A stretch of DNA of 64,000 bases from RFSX01 sp965248155 (GCA_965248155.1 CBDFIO010000002.1:992001-1056000), one strand, 5' to 3'; positions 17,776 to 26,993 are shown, counted from the stretch's first letter. Translations and numbers: made by a program. The notes: a model not told the origin generated them from the letters alone.

Positions 17776-18873
17776 ATGCCATTATACTGTGGAATTGTCG
17801 GATTACCTAATGTTGGAAAATCAACTTTATTCAATGCCTTGACTTCAGCAAAAGCCCTTGCAGCTAACTATCCTTTTGCTACAAAGGAACCCAATATAGG
17901 TGTAATCACAGTACCTGATGAACGCTTGACAACACTAGCAAAAATTGTGAACCCACAAAAGGTAGTACCTACTACAGTTGAAATTGTAGATATCGCCGGA
18001 CTTATAAAGGGCGCAAGTAAAGGAGAAGGACTCGGCAACCAATTTCTTGCCAATATCAGAGAGGTAGATGCTATCGCACATGTCGTTCGATGTTTCGAAA
18101 ATGACAACATTATACATGTTGATGGTTCAATAGATCCTGTTAGAGATAAAGAAATTATTGATACTGAACTTATTCTTAAGGATTTGGAAACATTAGAAAA
18201 AAGACTTGAAAAGCTTAAAAAAACTGCAAAAACTGGAAAAGCTGAAGATGTTAAAAAAGTCGAAATTGTAACTAAGATCATCAGCGAACTAGAGTCGGGA
18301 AAATGTGCAAGAGCGATTGAAATAGAAGAAGATGGAGTGGAATTGATGAAAGAACTAATGCTTTTGACCGCCAAACCGATATTATATATATGTAATGTAG
18401 ATGAGAATTCCGTCTCTTCGGGAAATGATCACACTCACCGGTTTCAAGAAGCTGTAAAAGATGAAAGAGCAGAAATATTGTTAATCAGCGCCGGTATTGA
18501 GGAAGAAATCGCCCAACTTGATGAATACGAAGAAAAACTGGAATTTGTTAAAGAGATGGGTCTTGATGAACCGGGCACAAATCGAGTTATAAGAGCTAGT
18601 TATTTATTACTGAATCTGATCACTTATTTTACTGCTGGAGAAAAAGAAGTCCGTGCATGGACTGTAAAACGAGGATCCAAAGCACCTCAGGCTGCAGGAG
18701 TAATACATACTGACTTTGAAAAAGGTTTTATTAGAGCAGAAGTCATCAACTATGACGATTTTATTCAATTTGGATCTGAGGCTGCTGTAAAAGAAGCCGG
18801 CAAACTATCTGTTGAAGGTAAAGAATACATCGTCAAAGATGGTGACGTAATGCATTTTCGATTTAATGTGTAA
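17776..18873 (+). CDS. ychF: Redox-responsive Obg-family ATPase YchF (OLA1 type)
   Basis: YchF is a universally conserved Obg-related P-loop ATPase that binds ribosomes and affects stress responses. The 365-residue protein has GLPNVGKST (residues 8-16), a switch region DIAGLIKGASKGEGLGNQFL with the DxxG motif, a coiled-coil insert, and NVDEN in place of the GTP-specific NKxD motif, as expected for an ATP-preferring member. A TGS domain fills the C-terminus (FFTAG onward, AWTVKRGSKAPQAAGVIHTD). The length matches the family norm. Confidence 0.95.
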   Translation: MPLYCGIVGLPNVGKSTLFNALTSAKALAANYPFATKEPNIGVITVPDERLTTLAKIVNPQKVVPTTVEIVDIAGLIKGASKGEGLGNQFLANIREVDAIAHVVRCFENDNIIHVDGSIDPVRDKEIIDTELILKDLETLEKRLEKLKKTAKTGKAEDVKKVEIVTKIISELESGKCARAIEIEEDGVELMKELMLLTAKPILYICNVDENSVSSGNDHTHRFQEAVKDERAEILLISAGIEEEIAQLDEYEEKLEFVKEMGLDEPGTNRVIRASYLLLNLITYFTAGEKEVRAWTVKRGSKAPQAAGVIHTDFEKGFIRAEVINYDDFIQFGSEAAVKEAGKLSVEGKEYIVKDGDVMHFRFNV

Positions 18874-18885
18874 TATGATAGTCTA

Positions 18886-19500
18886 TTAAAAGATAATTCC
18901 TATTGACAGAGAAGATCTACCAAGTTTTGAATCATCTTCTCCCATGTCGATTACTGGACTAGAAAAATCATTCTGACCATCGCTCTCTATAAAGAATAGT
19001 GTATTTCCTATAGGAATCTTAACTCCAATCCCCAAGTCAAACCCTATCTGGCTTGAGTTGAATATATCTTTAGCATCGATACCTTCAATATCTGCGGATA
19101 AAAGAAAAGCTGCATATGGTCCAAAATGTAAATACCAACGTTTACGCTTGCCAAAGTGCCAATTCGCCATAACTGGAATGGACAAATAATTTAAATTAAT
19201 AGCTGTATTAGTTGCTTTGTCCTTTCCACCCTTTGGGTCATAATTAACTCGGGTTTTAAGACTCCATGTTTTTGAAAAATAGTAATCGAAATGGACCCCT
19301 AACCCAAATCTATGCAAATAATCAGAATCTTCTACCGGTGAAAATCCATCTTCAGAAACATATCCAGAGAATATTCCAGCTATAACTCCTATCTCATATT
19401 CTCCTTGTTGAGGATATTCAGTTTCAATCTGTTCAGTCTCCTGAGCATTTAATGTAAATGCAATGCAAAAAACGAATGGAATAAGAATTGATTTTAACAT
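18886..19500 (-). CDS. Outer-membrane beta-barrel protein (PorT/OmpA-barrel type)
   Basis: A 204-residue exported protein with signal peptide (MLKSILIPFVFCIAFTLNA, then QE). It has alternating strands ending in aromatic residues (GLGVHFDYYFSKTWSLKTRV, LNYLSIPVMANWHFG, WYLHFGPYAAFLLSADIEG) and an FDLGIGVKIPIG segment, the pattern of the porin-family barrel protein class common in Bacteroidota. The chain ends in Phe, as usual for barrels. The function is unknown. It is 18 bases downstream of pdhB in the same direction, possibly co-transcribed. Confidence 0.75.
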   Translation of the reverse strand: MLKSILIPFVFCIAFTLNAQETEQIETEYPQQGEYEIGVIAGIFSGYVSEDGFSPVEDSDYLHRFGLGVHFDYYFSKTWSLKTRVNYDPKGGKDKATNTAINLNYLSIPVMANWHFGKRKRWYLHFGPYAAFLLSADIEGIDAKDIFNSSQIGFDLGIGVKIPIGNTLFFIESDGQNDFSSPVIDMGEDDSKLGRSSLSIGIIF

Positions 19501-19518
19501 GTTTTAGAATTTTATGAA

Positions 19519-20505
19519 TTATGAATTAATGTACATTACCTCTTTTACAGCTTTTATCACTTTAGCAGGATTAGGAAGAAACTCTTCTACAAAAGTCGGT
19601 GCGTAGGATAAAGAAGTATCTGCAGAGTTCACTCTGGTAACTGGCGCATCAAGATAGTCGAACGCGTACTTTTGAATTTCGTACGCCACTTCTGAAGACA
19701 CACCCGCAAATGGCCAACATTCATCTACTACAACCAATCTGTTGGTCTTTTTAACCGATTTTACTATAGTCTTATGATCCAATGGCCGTATAGTCCTTAG
19801 ATCAATCACTTCAGCACTTATGCCCTCTTTCGCCAGTTCTTCAGCGGCTTTTTGTGCAACGATCATCATTTTATTATAAGAGACAATTGTAACGTCGCTA
19901 CCTTCTCTTCTAACAGCTGCTAGTCCAATTGGTATAAGATATTCCTCTTCCGGAACTTCCCCTTTTACACCATATGAAATTTCAGATTCCATAAAACATA
20001 CTGGATCGTCATCTCTAATCGCTGATTTCAATAGTCCTTTTGAGTCTTTGGGATCCATAATTGACACCACTTTAAGTCCGGGACAATTGGCCATCCAACT
20101 TTCAAATGTTTGAGAATGCTGTTGAGCAAGTTGGCCTGCAGAGCCAGAGGGACCTCTAAAAACAATAGGACATTTAAATTCTCCGGCAGATTGCGATAAT
20201 GTTTTGGCAGCATTGTTTACAATCTGATCAAAAGCTAATACAGCAAAATTCCACGTCATGAATTCTACAATAGGTCTTAATCCATTGATCGCTGCTCCTA
20301 CACCAATTCCAGCAAATCCAAGTTCAGCAATTGGTGTATCAATAACTCTTTTGGGACCAAATTCGTCCAACATACCTTTGCTTACTTTATAAGCCCCATT
20401 ATATTCAGCAACCTCTTCTCCCATTAAAAAGACAGAATCATCTCTTCTCATTTCTTCGCTCATCGCTTCTTTCAAAGCATCTCTTAAAGTTATTACTCTT
20501 GACAT
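19519..20505 (-). CDS. pdhB: Pyruvate dehydrogenase E1 component subunit beta
   Basis: PdhB is the beta half of the thiamine-diphosphate E1 enzyme that decarboxylates pyruvate for acetyl-CoA formation. The 328-residue protein begins with REALKEAM-like helix ITLRDALKEAM and has the thiamine-site Glu in DSVFLMGEEVAEYNGAYKVS. FRGPSGSAGQLAQQHSQTFE and VVDECWPFAGVSSEVAYEIQ are family segments. The length is normal. The alpha subunit and E2 are not in the window, so the complex genes are dispersed. A TATTTTTG -7 box lies at 20523-20530 on the minus strand. Confidence 0.92.
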   Translation of the reverse strand: MSRVITLRDALKEAMSEEMRRDDSVFLMGEEVAEYNGAYKVSKGMLDEFGPKRVIDTPIAELGFAGIGVGAAINGLRPIVEFMTWNFAVLAFDQIVNNAAKTLSQSAGEFKCPIVFRGPSGSAGQLAQQHSQTFESWMANCPGLKVVSIMDPKDSKGLLKSAIRDDDPVCFMESEISYGVKGEVPEEEYLIPIGLAAVRREGSDVTIVSYNKMMIVAQKAAEELAKEGISAEVIDLRTIRPLDHKTIVKSVKKTNRLVVVDECWPFAGVSSEVAYEIQKYAFDYLDAPVTRVNSADTSLSYAPTFVEEFLPNPAKVIKAVKEVMYINS

Positions 20506-20564
20506 TATTGGAATTTAGCTTGCAAAAATAAAAATCATTAGCCAAAATTGCTAATAATTTCCAT

Positions 20565-21911
20565 TTATGCGTCTTCAAATATAGATTCTACAGAAATACC
20601 ACCAAGATTACCAGAGCTCATAATGAGCAATATTTCTGTTCCATCGGTTCTAGAAGAACTTAGTTTTTCTTCAAGTTCAGCAAGATCATCTACTACTGTC
20701 AGACTTTGGTGGTTGAAAGAAGAATGTATCTCCTTCTTGTTAAGCTTCGGCATTTGTTTCCTTCTTAGCGCTTCCGGATCAAAAAAGACAATAGCCTCAT
20801 CTAAGGCGTCCATTGCGTCTTTGTATTCTCGAATAAATTTTCTATCCAGGCTGCTGAATGTATGCAATTCGAGAACGCCTTTTATTTTCTTTGAAGAATA
20901 CTTCTGTCGCACAGCCTCTGAAGTGGCTTTACATTTAGATGGTGCATGAGCAAAATCCTTATATACTTTCAGAATATTACTTGTAAATATTAATTCCAGT
21001 CTTTTTGCTGCACCGGTAAAGGATTTGATCGCTTCAAAAAAGCCATCTTGACTAATTCCTAATTTCTTACAAACCAAATAAGCCGCCTTAAGGTTTGAAA
21101 GATTATGGGTCCCAAAAATTCGTACAGGAAAGACAGAGTCCTTTCTGAGTACATCTCCCTTTTTGTTGGTTTCAAAAGGCAAATATGATTGTCTTGTACA
21201 TTCGAAATCATCATTGATCATTAGACTTAACAGTTCATTGTCATTCTGATCAAAAAAACAATGACTTTCTTCTTGCAAATTTTTAAGAAAAATTCTAAAA
21301 ATCTCTATATACGATTCATAAGTTTTATAGATGTTAACATGGTCCCAAGCTATCCCGGTTATAACTGCCAAAGTTGGATTATAATGTAGCATTTTTGCTC
21401 GATCATCTAAGCAAGAGCTGGGGTATTCATCACCTTCAACCACAAGTATGTCTGCGCCTGAAATTTTAACCATTTTATCAAAGCCTTTTAGATTGGCACC
21501 AACCAAGTAGTCAAATTCAATTTTTTGATCCTTTAAGACATGCATAATCATAGCAGTCATTGAGGTCTTTCCATGACTCCCGGATATACATATTCTTTGA
21601 GTAGCGCTTGTTTTACTTGCTATAAATTCAGGAAAAGAAACAATTGAAATACCTAATTCCTGAGCCTTGATTAATTCTGGATTATCAGTTGTAGCATGTT
21701 TACCGAGTATGACCATGTCTATAGAATCGGAAATTCTGGAAGCTTCCCAGCCCATTTTTTCAGGTAAAAGTTCGTTTTGGTTTAATCTGGACTTTGAGGG
21801 TTCATAAATCTCGTCATCAGATCCTGTAACATCATGCCCTAAATCTTTAAGATCTATTGCCAAATTGTGCATAACACTTCCGCCAATTGCTATTAAATGG
21901 TACTTACTCAA
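20565..21911 (-). CDS. mpl: UDP-N-acetylmuramate:tripeptide ligase (Mpl-type Mur ligase)
   Basis: Mpl re-attaches recycled L-Ala-gamma-D-Glu-meso-DAP peptide to UDP-MurNAc in peptidoglycan recycling. The 448-residue protein has the Mur ligase order: an N-terminal Rossmann part (HLIAIGGSVMHNLAIDLKDL), the ATP loop GSHGKTSMTAMIMHVL near residues 110-125, the central VVEGDEYPSSCLDD typical of Mpl, and the C-terminal KDFAHAPSKCKATSEAVRQK where MurC would have DDYGHHP. The Phe-Ala-His-Ala-Pro variant supports Mpl over MurC. It is divergent from the small lipoprotein gene. Confidence 0.88.
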   Translation of the reverse strand: MSKYHLIAIGGSVMHNLAIDLKDLGHDVTGSDDEIYEPSKSRLNQNELLPEKMGWEASRISDSIDMVILGKHATTDNPELIKAQELGISIVSFPEFIASKTSATQRICISGSHGKTSMTAMIMHVLKDQKIEFDYLVGANLKGFDKMVKISGADILVVEGDEYPSSCLDDRAKMLHYNPTLAVITGIAWDHVNIYKTYESYIEIFRIFLKNLQEESHCFFDQNDNELLSLMINDDFECTRQSYLPFETNKKGDVLRKDSVFPVRIFGTHNLSNLKAAYLVCKKLGISQDGFFEAIKSFTGAAKRLELIFTSNILKVYKDFAHAPSKCKATSEAVRQKYSSKKIKGVLELHTFSSLDRKFIREYKDAMDALDEAIVFFDPEALRRKQMPKLNKKEIHSSFNHQSLTVVDDLAELEEKLSSSRTDGTEILLIMSSGNLGGISVESIFEDA

Positions 21912-21933
21912 AAGCGCTCTTTGTGGAATGATA

Positions 21934-21966
21934 TTTGAGATATCACTATAATAAGTAATATATTTG
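21934..21966 (+). promoter_or_regulatory. Near-consensus promoter TTTG-N21-TATATTTG
   Basis: TTTG at 21934-21937 and TATATTTG at 21959-21966 are separated by 21 bases, one of the best matches in the window to the Bacteroidota -33/-7 promoter. It drives the 47-codon lipoprotein gene and mnmD. The predicted start of transcription falls within the palindrome that follows. Confidence 0.7.
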
Positions 21967-21967
21967 C

Positions 21968-21987
21968 CTTAAAGAACGTTCTTTAAG
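21968..21987. promoter_or_regulatory. Perfect 20-bp palindrome at the transcription start, candidate operator
   Basis: CTTAAAGAACGTTCTTTAAG is a perfect dyad (10+10) beginning one base after the -7 box. There is no loop and no T tract, so it is not a terminator. The position over the start of transcription is where a dimeric repressor would block initiation. The regulator is unknown. Confidence 0.5.
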
Positions 21988-22006
21988 TCGAAAAATGAGT
22001 TAAATA

Positions 22007-22150
22007 ATGAGAAAAAATCAGGTAAATTTCCTTGCAAAGCTGTTTGCATTTTTAATCGTTCTGACGATCTTCAGCTCTTGCGCCAGAAAAGGTGTAGGCT
22101 GTCCGAACAATTTTAAAGCTTTGCCTACAATTTGTGTCCAATTATTCTAG
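22007..22150 (+). CDS. Tiny lipoprotein, 47 residues
   Basis: The ATG at 22007 opens a 47-codon frame encoding MRKNQVNFLAKLFAFLIVLT, then IFSSC, a signal sequence with a lipobox whose Cys25 would be lipidated. The mature part is only 23 residues (ARKGVGCPNNFKALPTICVQ, then LF). It contains two further cysteines that could pair. It follows a strong promoter by about 40 bases and is 14 bases upstream of mnmD, with which it is probably co-transcribed. Small lipoproteins with a Gly-Cys-Pro motif are frequent in Bacteroidota, but I know of no assigned role. Confidence 0.7.
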   Translation: MRKNQVNFLAKLFAFLIVLTIFSSCARKGVGCPNNFKALPTICVQLF

Positions 22151-22164
22151 TAATACAATAAGCT

Positions 22165-22851
22165 TTGACACAAAATACTGAGCAGAGTCTTCACTTCTCT
22201 CAGGATGGTTCACATACTGTATTTAGTACTAAATTTAATGCACACTACCACTCTATTTCTGGTGCAATAGAAGAGTCAATTCACGTTTTCATTTCTGCAG
22301 GATTATTTTATTTATATAGAAAAAATAAAAAGAACATTTCCATATTTGAAATGGGCCTGGGGACTGCACTTAATCCCCTACTAGCCATGATCGAAGCCAA
22401 AAAATTAAATCTTAAAGTAGATTTCCATTCTATTGAATCTTATCCTCTTGAACAAGTATTAGTAGATCAACTTAATTACACCCAACTTCTCAACTTGAAC
22501 GAAAAAAATCATCAGTATTTTCTGTCATTCCATAGTCTTCCATGGAATACAAAACATATCATTGATAAGTCGTTTTCTTTTATAAAAACCAAAGCAAAAA
22601 TTGAAGAACATGACTTTGAAAGGAAATATGATCTTGTATTCTATGATGCTTTTGCTCCTGCTTGTCAATCACATCTATGGGAAGAAGAAGTACACCAGAA
22701 AATATTCAATGCTTTAAATCCAGAAGGCGTTTTTGTAAGTTACTGTACTCAGGGAGCATTTAAAAGAATGCTCGTTCAGCTGGGTTATAAAATAGAAATC
22801 CTGAATGGGCCTGGCAAGAAAAGAGAAATGCTCAGAGCGATAAAGTTCTAA
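22165..22851 (+). CDS. mnmD: tRNA 5-methylaminomethyl-2-thiouridine methyltransferase MnmD
   Basis: MnmD uses SAM to methylate the aminomethyl group on wobble uridine 34 of tRNAs. The 228-residue protein is the stand-alone methyltransferase form, without the MnmC oxidase domain. Signatures are FEMGLGTALNPLLAMIEAKK (SAM loop), DLVFYDAFAPACQSHLWEEE, and the C-terminal GPGKKREMLRA. The start is a TTG at 22165, since the next in-frame ATG would remove the substrate region. It follows the lipoprotein gene by 14 bases. Confidence 0.88.
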   Translation: MTQNTEQSLHFSQDGSHTVFSTKFNAHYHSISGAIEESIHVFISAGLFYLYRKNKKNISIFEMGLGTALNPLLAMIEAKKLNLKVDFHSIESYPLEQVLVDQLNYTQLLNLNEKNHQYFLSFHSLPWNTKHIIDKSFSFIKTKAKIEEHDFERKYDLVFYDAFAPACQSHLWEEEVHQKIFNALNPEGVFVSYCTQGAFKRMLVQLGYKIEILNGPGKKREMLRAIKF

Positions 22852-22920
22852 TAGACCAGCTATGCAGCTTCTCTAAAAACCTAGATAGTTTTCTTAACTT
22901 CAAGGCAATAATATGACAAA

Positions 22921-24240
22921 ATGAAAAAATTGGGCTTACACTGGAAGATTTTAATTGGAATGGTATTGGGTATTGGGTTTGGCCTTTTAGCTAGTCAAAT
23001 GGGAATGAAAGGATTTGTTGTCGACTGGATAAAACCATTTGGAACCATCTTTATTAAATTACTTAAGCTCATTGCAATACCGCTGATAATCGCAAGCCTG
23101 ATAAAGGGGATATCAGATCTCAAAGACATTGCAAAATTTTCACAAATCGGTTTAAGAACAATGGTCATCTATATCATGACCACAATTATTGCAATAAGTA
23201 TTGGACTTGTTTATGTAAATTTAATTCAACCAGGAAATAGCATCAGTCAGGAAACAGTAGATCAGCTTTCTGAATCATACAATGTTGTTGCTTCAGAAAG
23301 GGTTAGTTCTGCAGTTGATCAACAATCCAAAGGACCTCTTCAGTTTTTTGTCGACATCGTTCCTGATAATTTTTTTGCAGCTGCCAGCAATAACAGGAAT
23401 ATGTTGCAGGTAATATTTTTTACAATCTTATTCGGCATAAGTTTATTACTTGTAAAAGAGGAGCATAGCAGTCCGGTCAAAGCATTTTTTGATGGCTTTA
23501 ATGAAGTCATTATGAAAATGATTGACCTCATCATGTTGATTGCTCCATATGCCGTTTTTGCACTTCTGGCTTCGCTCATTGTGGAAACCTCAAATGGTGA
23601 GATATTTTCTGCTCTTGCCTGGTATTCTCTTACTGTTATTCTGGGCTTATTAACAATGGTTGCTTTTTACACAGCTGTCGTGTATTTCTACACCGGTAAA
23701 AAACCAAATTTCTTTTTTCACGGAATAAGTCCGGCTCAACTTCTTGCATTCTCTACAAGTTCTTCTGCAGCCACTTTACCCGTTACAATGGAACGCGTTG
23801 AAGAACATTTAGGGGTGGATAAACAAGTTACAAGTTTTGTATGCCCCGTTGGAGCAACAATAAACATGGATGGAACTAGTCTTTATCAGGCAGTAGCTGC
23901 TGTGTTCATATGTCAGACATTAAATTGCGGCTTGACCTTTACAGATCAATTAACAATTGTTCTTACTGCCACTTTGGCATCAATAGGTTCTGCTGCTGTT
24001 CCAGGAGCAGGAATGATCATGTTGGTTATAGTTCTTGATGCTCTTGGAGTCTCAAGAGAGACCCTTATGATAGGCTTAGCCTTAATATTTGCTGTTGATC
24101 GTCCATTGGATATGCTAAGAACTGTGGTTAATGTAACAGGGGATGCTACAGTAGCTATGATCGTTGGGAAATCAGTGGGTAAACTTGATAGTCCACACGT
24201 TAAAAATTGGGACGATCATTATCATAAAGAACCTACATGA
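22921..24240 (+). CDS. Dicarboxylate/amino acid:cation symporter (DAACS family)
   Basis: An inner-membrane carrier of the GltP/GltT/DctA type that takes up glutamate, aspartate or C4-dicarboxylates with H+ or Na+. The 439-residue protein has about eight helices and two re-entrant loops. Diagnostic motifs are the serine-rich loop AFSTSSSAATLPVTMERVEE, the cation-site NMDGTSLYQAVAAVF, and the second loop GSAAVPGAGMIMLVIVLDAL. The Arg in VDRPLDMLRTVVNVTGDATV suits acidic substrates. The exact substrate cannot be fixed by eye. Confidence 0.88.
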   Translation: MKKLGLHWKILIGMVLGIGFGLLASQMGMKGFVVDWIKPFGTIFIKLLKLIAIPLIIASLIKGISDLKDIAKFSQIGLRTMVIYIMTTIIAISIGLVYVNLIQPGNSISQETVDQLSESYNVVASERVSSAVDQQSKGPLQFFVDIVPDNFFAAASNNRNMLQVIFFTILFGISLLLVKEEHSSPVKAFFDGFNEVIMKMIDLIMLIAPYAVFALLASLIVETSNGEIFSALAWYSLTVILGLLTMVAFYTAVVYFYTGKKPNFFFHGISPAQLLAFSTSSSAATLPVTMERVEEHLGVDKQVTSFVCPVGATINMDGTSLYQAVAAVFICQTLNCGLTFTDQLTIVLTATLASIGSAAVPGAGMIMLVIVLDALGVSRETLMIGLALIFAVDRPLDMLRTVVNVTGDATVAMIVGKSVGKLDSPHVKNWDDHYHKEPT

Positions 24241-24349
24241 TAAGGACTTCTTGTTAACTACAAAATTAATTGAAGGATCGTTTTATCAATTTTGTTTAGT
24301 GCATTATATTTGAATTTTATTTTGAAAAATTTTAAAGTATTAGTAGTAT

Positions 24350-24882
24350 ATGAGCGAAGTAAGTTCAGTATTAGGGATTGGATCAAGAGTTAATCATCCA
24401 GCATATGGTGATGGAGTAATTATCGGTATAGATGTCGCAGCATATTCGGTTGTTTTTATGACATATGGTAAAAAATTGGTAGGCAAAGAATATGACAATT
24501 GGGAAATAATTGAGGCGGTTCCAAACGAAGAAACAGTAAGTTTCAGTGAAGCTGAAAAATCACTGATTAGAATTTTGAATAACTATACGGCATTTCAGAA
24601 AATGTTGATCTTGGGGATAAATGGGAAGGTGGAACTATGATATTAAAACCTTACGATGATGCACTCAAATCAAAAGAAATCCCGGTAGATACTTTCTTTC
24701 ATAAAATTGTCATGGTTCGTGACAGATTGAGAGTCATGGAACAGCGTATTAACAGTAGTAATCTTACTGCCGAAGAAAAAATAAATCTTTAGCAATACAT
24801 TACCAGAATATACGGCAGTTTAACAACTTTCAATGTTTTCTTTAAGTATAAGGAAGATAATTTCAAAGGGGAGAAAAAGTAG
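24350..24882 (+). pseudogene. Conserved hypothetical protein with frameshift and internal stop
   Basis: The gene starts well: a TATATTTG box at 24305-24312 and an ATG at 24350 encoding a domain with GSRVNHPAYGDGVIIGIDVA, like a small barrel fold. Around residue 80 the frame slips. Restoring one base near 24588 (CTATACGG to CTATTACGG) lets the reading continue as YYGISENVDLGDKWEGGTMI, then LKSKEIPVDTFFHKIVMVRD. A second lesion, TAG at 24790-24792 where CAG would give NLQQYITRIYGSLTTFN, interrupts that frame before its natural stop at 24880. Two separate lesions argue for a true pseudogene. The intact protein would be about 177 residues, of unknown role. Confidence 0.75.
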
Positions 24883-24884
24883 TT

Positions 24885-25580
24885 TTATCTACTTTTAAAA
24901 GGGTTGAATAATTTACCCAACATTTCGAATCCTGTATAAATATTTTGTCCTTTTTCCATCGTTTCTTTAGTATATGAAACATCGATGGGATACTCATAAA
25001 CGCTACTCTTATTAATCTTTGCATTCTTGATTATCTCAATGCAAAATTCATAACCATTGTAGGTTATTGTAAGGTTTTCTGCAAACCTTCGTGACATGAC
25101 TTTCATACCAGACTGACTATCAGTGATAACCAAACCTGTCACGAAAAAATTAATCATATTGCCTAATAGATTGTAAAACACCCTTGTAAACGGAATTCTG
25201 TTCTTTTTCAAAAATCGACTTCCAATAACAAGATCAACCTGTTTTACTTCTATACATTCTATTAAAGGAATAAGGTCATTGGGATTATGTTGAAAGTCAG
25301 CATCAATTGTGGCTATATATTCTGCTCCTTTTGATACTGCATAATCAATACCGGTTTTAGTTGCTGCTCCTGCTCCCAAATTAATAAGGTGATCAAGTAC
25401 AACTACATCATTTTTATAACTGCTAACGATCTCTCTAGTCCTGTCAGAACTATTATCGTTAACTACAACAATATTCTTAAATCCAATCTTGAGTGTATTA
25501 TTAATGACATGCTCAATAAATCGTTCTTCATCCTTAGCAGGAATGACGATAAATATTTTCTCTATATCTGATTTGAACAT
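24885..25580 (-). CDS. GT2 glycosyltransferase, polyprenyl-phosphate mannose synthase-like
   Basis: The 231-residue protein is a soluble GT-A enzyme. VIPAKDEERFIEHVINNTLK at the N-terminus is followed by VNDNSSDRT, the metal-binding DADFQHNPNDL, and DSQSGMKVMSRRFAENL, the pattern of dolichyl-phosphate mannose synthases, which transfer a sugar from a nucleotide sugar to a polyprenyl phosphate. No C-terminal membrane helices are present. It is six bases after the membrane protein gene at 25587 and in one direction with 26994. A GT2 of this kind would feed lipid-linked sugar to a GT-C enzyme, which fits the neighbours. Confidence 0.82.
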   Translation of the reverse strand: MFKSDIEKIFIVIPAKDEERFIEHVINNTLKIGFKNIVVVNDNSSDRTREIVSSYKNDVVVLDHLINLGAGAATKTGIDYAVSKGAEYIATIDADFQHNPNDLIPLIECIEVKQVDLVIGSRFLKKNRIPFTRVFYNLLGNMINFFVTGLVITDSQSGMKVMSRRFAENLTITYNGYEFCIEIIKNAKINKSSVYEYPIDVSYTKETMEKGQNIYTGFEMLGKLFNPFKSR

Positions 25581-25586
25581 GAAATC

Positions 25587-26972
25587 TTAGTTTACTTCAT
25601 ATATCGAATAACGTCCAAATTGGTATACTTCTCCAAAATCTCCATAAAAGTACTCAATATTGTTGTTAATATCCCGTCTTTGCAGTATTCGATCAGTAGC
25701 TAATAAACTGACTTTGGGGTTATTTATTAAAAACAACATAAACTGTCTATACTTTTCGGTCAATGTTTTTTGAGGTGTCTTATCAATTTGAGCTGTGTTT
25801 AGATCAACAACAAAATATCGAACATTAGAGGATTTAAATACCTCCGCAAGTTCATTTTGATCAGGATATAACTTATGTAACTCATAAAACATGCCTAATT
25901 GATTATCAATGACCACTCTTTCGGTATTATTATCAATAAAGTAAGTAAAACTTGTTCCTATTCTCCACACTAATGAATTTGGATTATCATTTATAACTCT
26001 TAATCCAGTTGTGAGATTGGGGTATATTTTATTGAGCACGCCTTCATTGTTTGTTTTTCCCAATCCATATTCATAGAATACAGGATTAAATATCCCTTTA
26101 CCTAATTCATTGGTGTTTTCTACAGTCTGAATATTTGAAACCCTGGATGTTATACCCAAAACTATCCAGAGAAAACCTAAGCATATAAAAAACCCATTAA
26201 TGATTCTCCCGAGCTTAGGATCATCAGAATTTAATTTTCTAATAAATATATTGATGAGGAACATCGCTAGAAAAAGCAATATGTATCCATACCAAATTAT
26301 TCCACCTGAAAATGAAAACCAAAAAAAAGCGTAACTCCAAAATAAAGCTATAAAGTACTTGTATGCATATGAAACATCTTTAATTAACTGGCTCAATAAG
26401 ATAGAACCTAGCAAAAAGAGAATGATAATTATTGGATATGTTATTCCGTCTTTGTTTCCAGAAATAGATTCTCCTAATCTCAAGAAAGGTTGATAAAGAA
26501 TCAGACTAAATTTTGTAACAGATGCAACTGTATAAGATAGTGTTTCTTGTTCTGCTTGGGGAGAATTCAAGTAGGCATCAATCGCTGTAATCGTCGTTGC
26601 AACCTTACCTCGGGTGAATGAATAAACAAATGAATTAGAAGTGGAAATAACCCAAGAAAAAATCGTGAATAATATAATCGTTGAGAAAAGCCAAATGCGT
26701 TTACGATTCAGCAAGAGCAACAATATTGGAAAGAATAAAATGTACAGAAATCCTATTTCTACAAACGATCCATGCTCATTAACATTTATTGAAGCATCAT
26801 AGGGTAAACTTAAATATCGATAGAGCAATAATTCATAACCAAAATATCTTTGTACTTCTTCTCGTTTTGAATCTGTATCAACGATAGCATCATTGGTGTT
26901 TTGGGAAAAAACATCTTCCCCAGATATACTCAATATGAAGAAGAGTAAAGCTATCTTAAATACAAATTTCAT
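25587..26972 (-). CDS. Polytopic membrane protein, possible second half of the neighbouring GT-C-like protein
   Basis: From the ATG at 26972, which follows a GAGAGGA ribosome site, the protein has 461 residues; a TTG at 26993 would add seven. It opens with a signal-like helix (MKFVFKIALLFFILSISGED, then VFSQ), then a soluble stretch TDSKREEVQRYFGYELLLYR, about seven to eight membrane helices, and a C-terminal extracytoplasmic domain of about 150 residues. I do not recognise a named family. It begins 21 bases after the stop of 26994-28604. The first soluble stretch resembles what would follow the last helix of that protein, so a split gene is possible. Confidence 0.65.
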   Translation of the reverse strand: MKFVFKIALLFFILSISGEDVFSQNTNDAIVDTDSKREEVQRYFGYELLLYRYLSLPYDASINVNEHGSFVEIGFLYILFFPILLLLLNRKRIWLFSTIILFTIFSWVISTSNSFVYSFTRGKVATTITAIDAYLNSPQAEQETLSYTVASVTKFSLILYQPFLRLGESISGNKDGITYPIIIILFLLGSILLSQLIKDVSYAYKYFIALFWSYAFFWFSFSGGIIWYGYILLFLAMFLINIFIRKLNSDDPKLGRIINGFFICLGFLWIVLGITSRVSNIQTVENTNELGKGIFNPVFYEYGLGKTNNEGVLNKIYPNLTTGLRVINDNPNSLVWRIGTSFTYFIDNNTERVVIDNQLGMFYELHKLYPDQNELAEVFKSSNVRYFVVDLNTAQIDKTPQKTLTEKYRQFMLFLINNPKVSLLATDRILQRRDINNNIEYFYGDFGEVYQFGRYSIYEVN

Positions 26973-26993
26973 ATTTCCTCTCAGTATATTCAA

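Noticed and set aside
17868..18374. 168-residue minus-strand frame inside ychF
   Set aside because: It is antisense to a highly conserved gene and has a Ser/Ile-rich composition typical of a shadow frame.
22165..22851. A bifunctional MnmC in place of MnmD
   Set aside because: The protein ends after the methyltransferase domain, and the next gene is a symporter; no FAD oxidase part is present.
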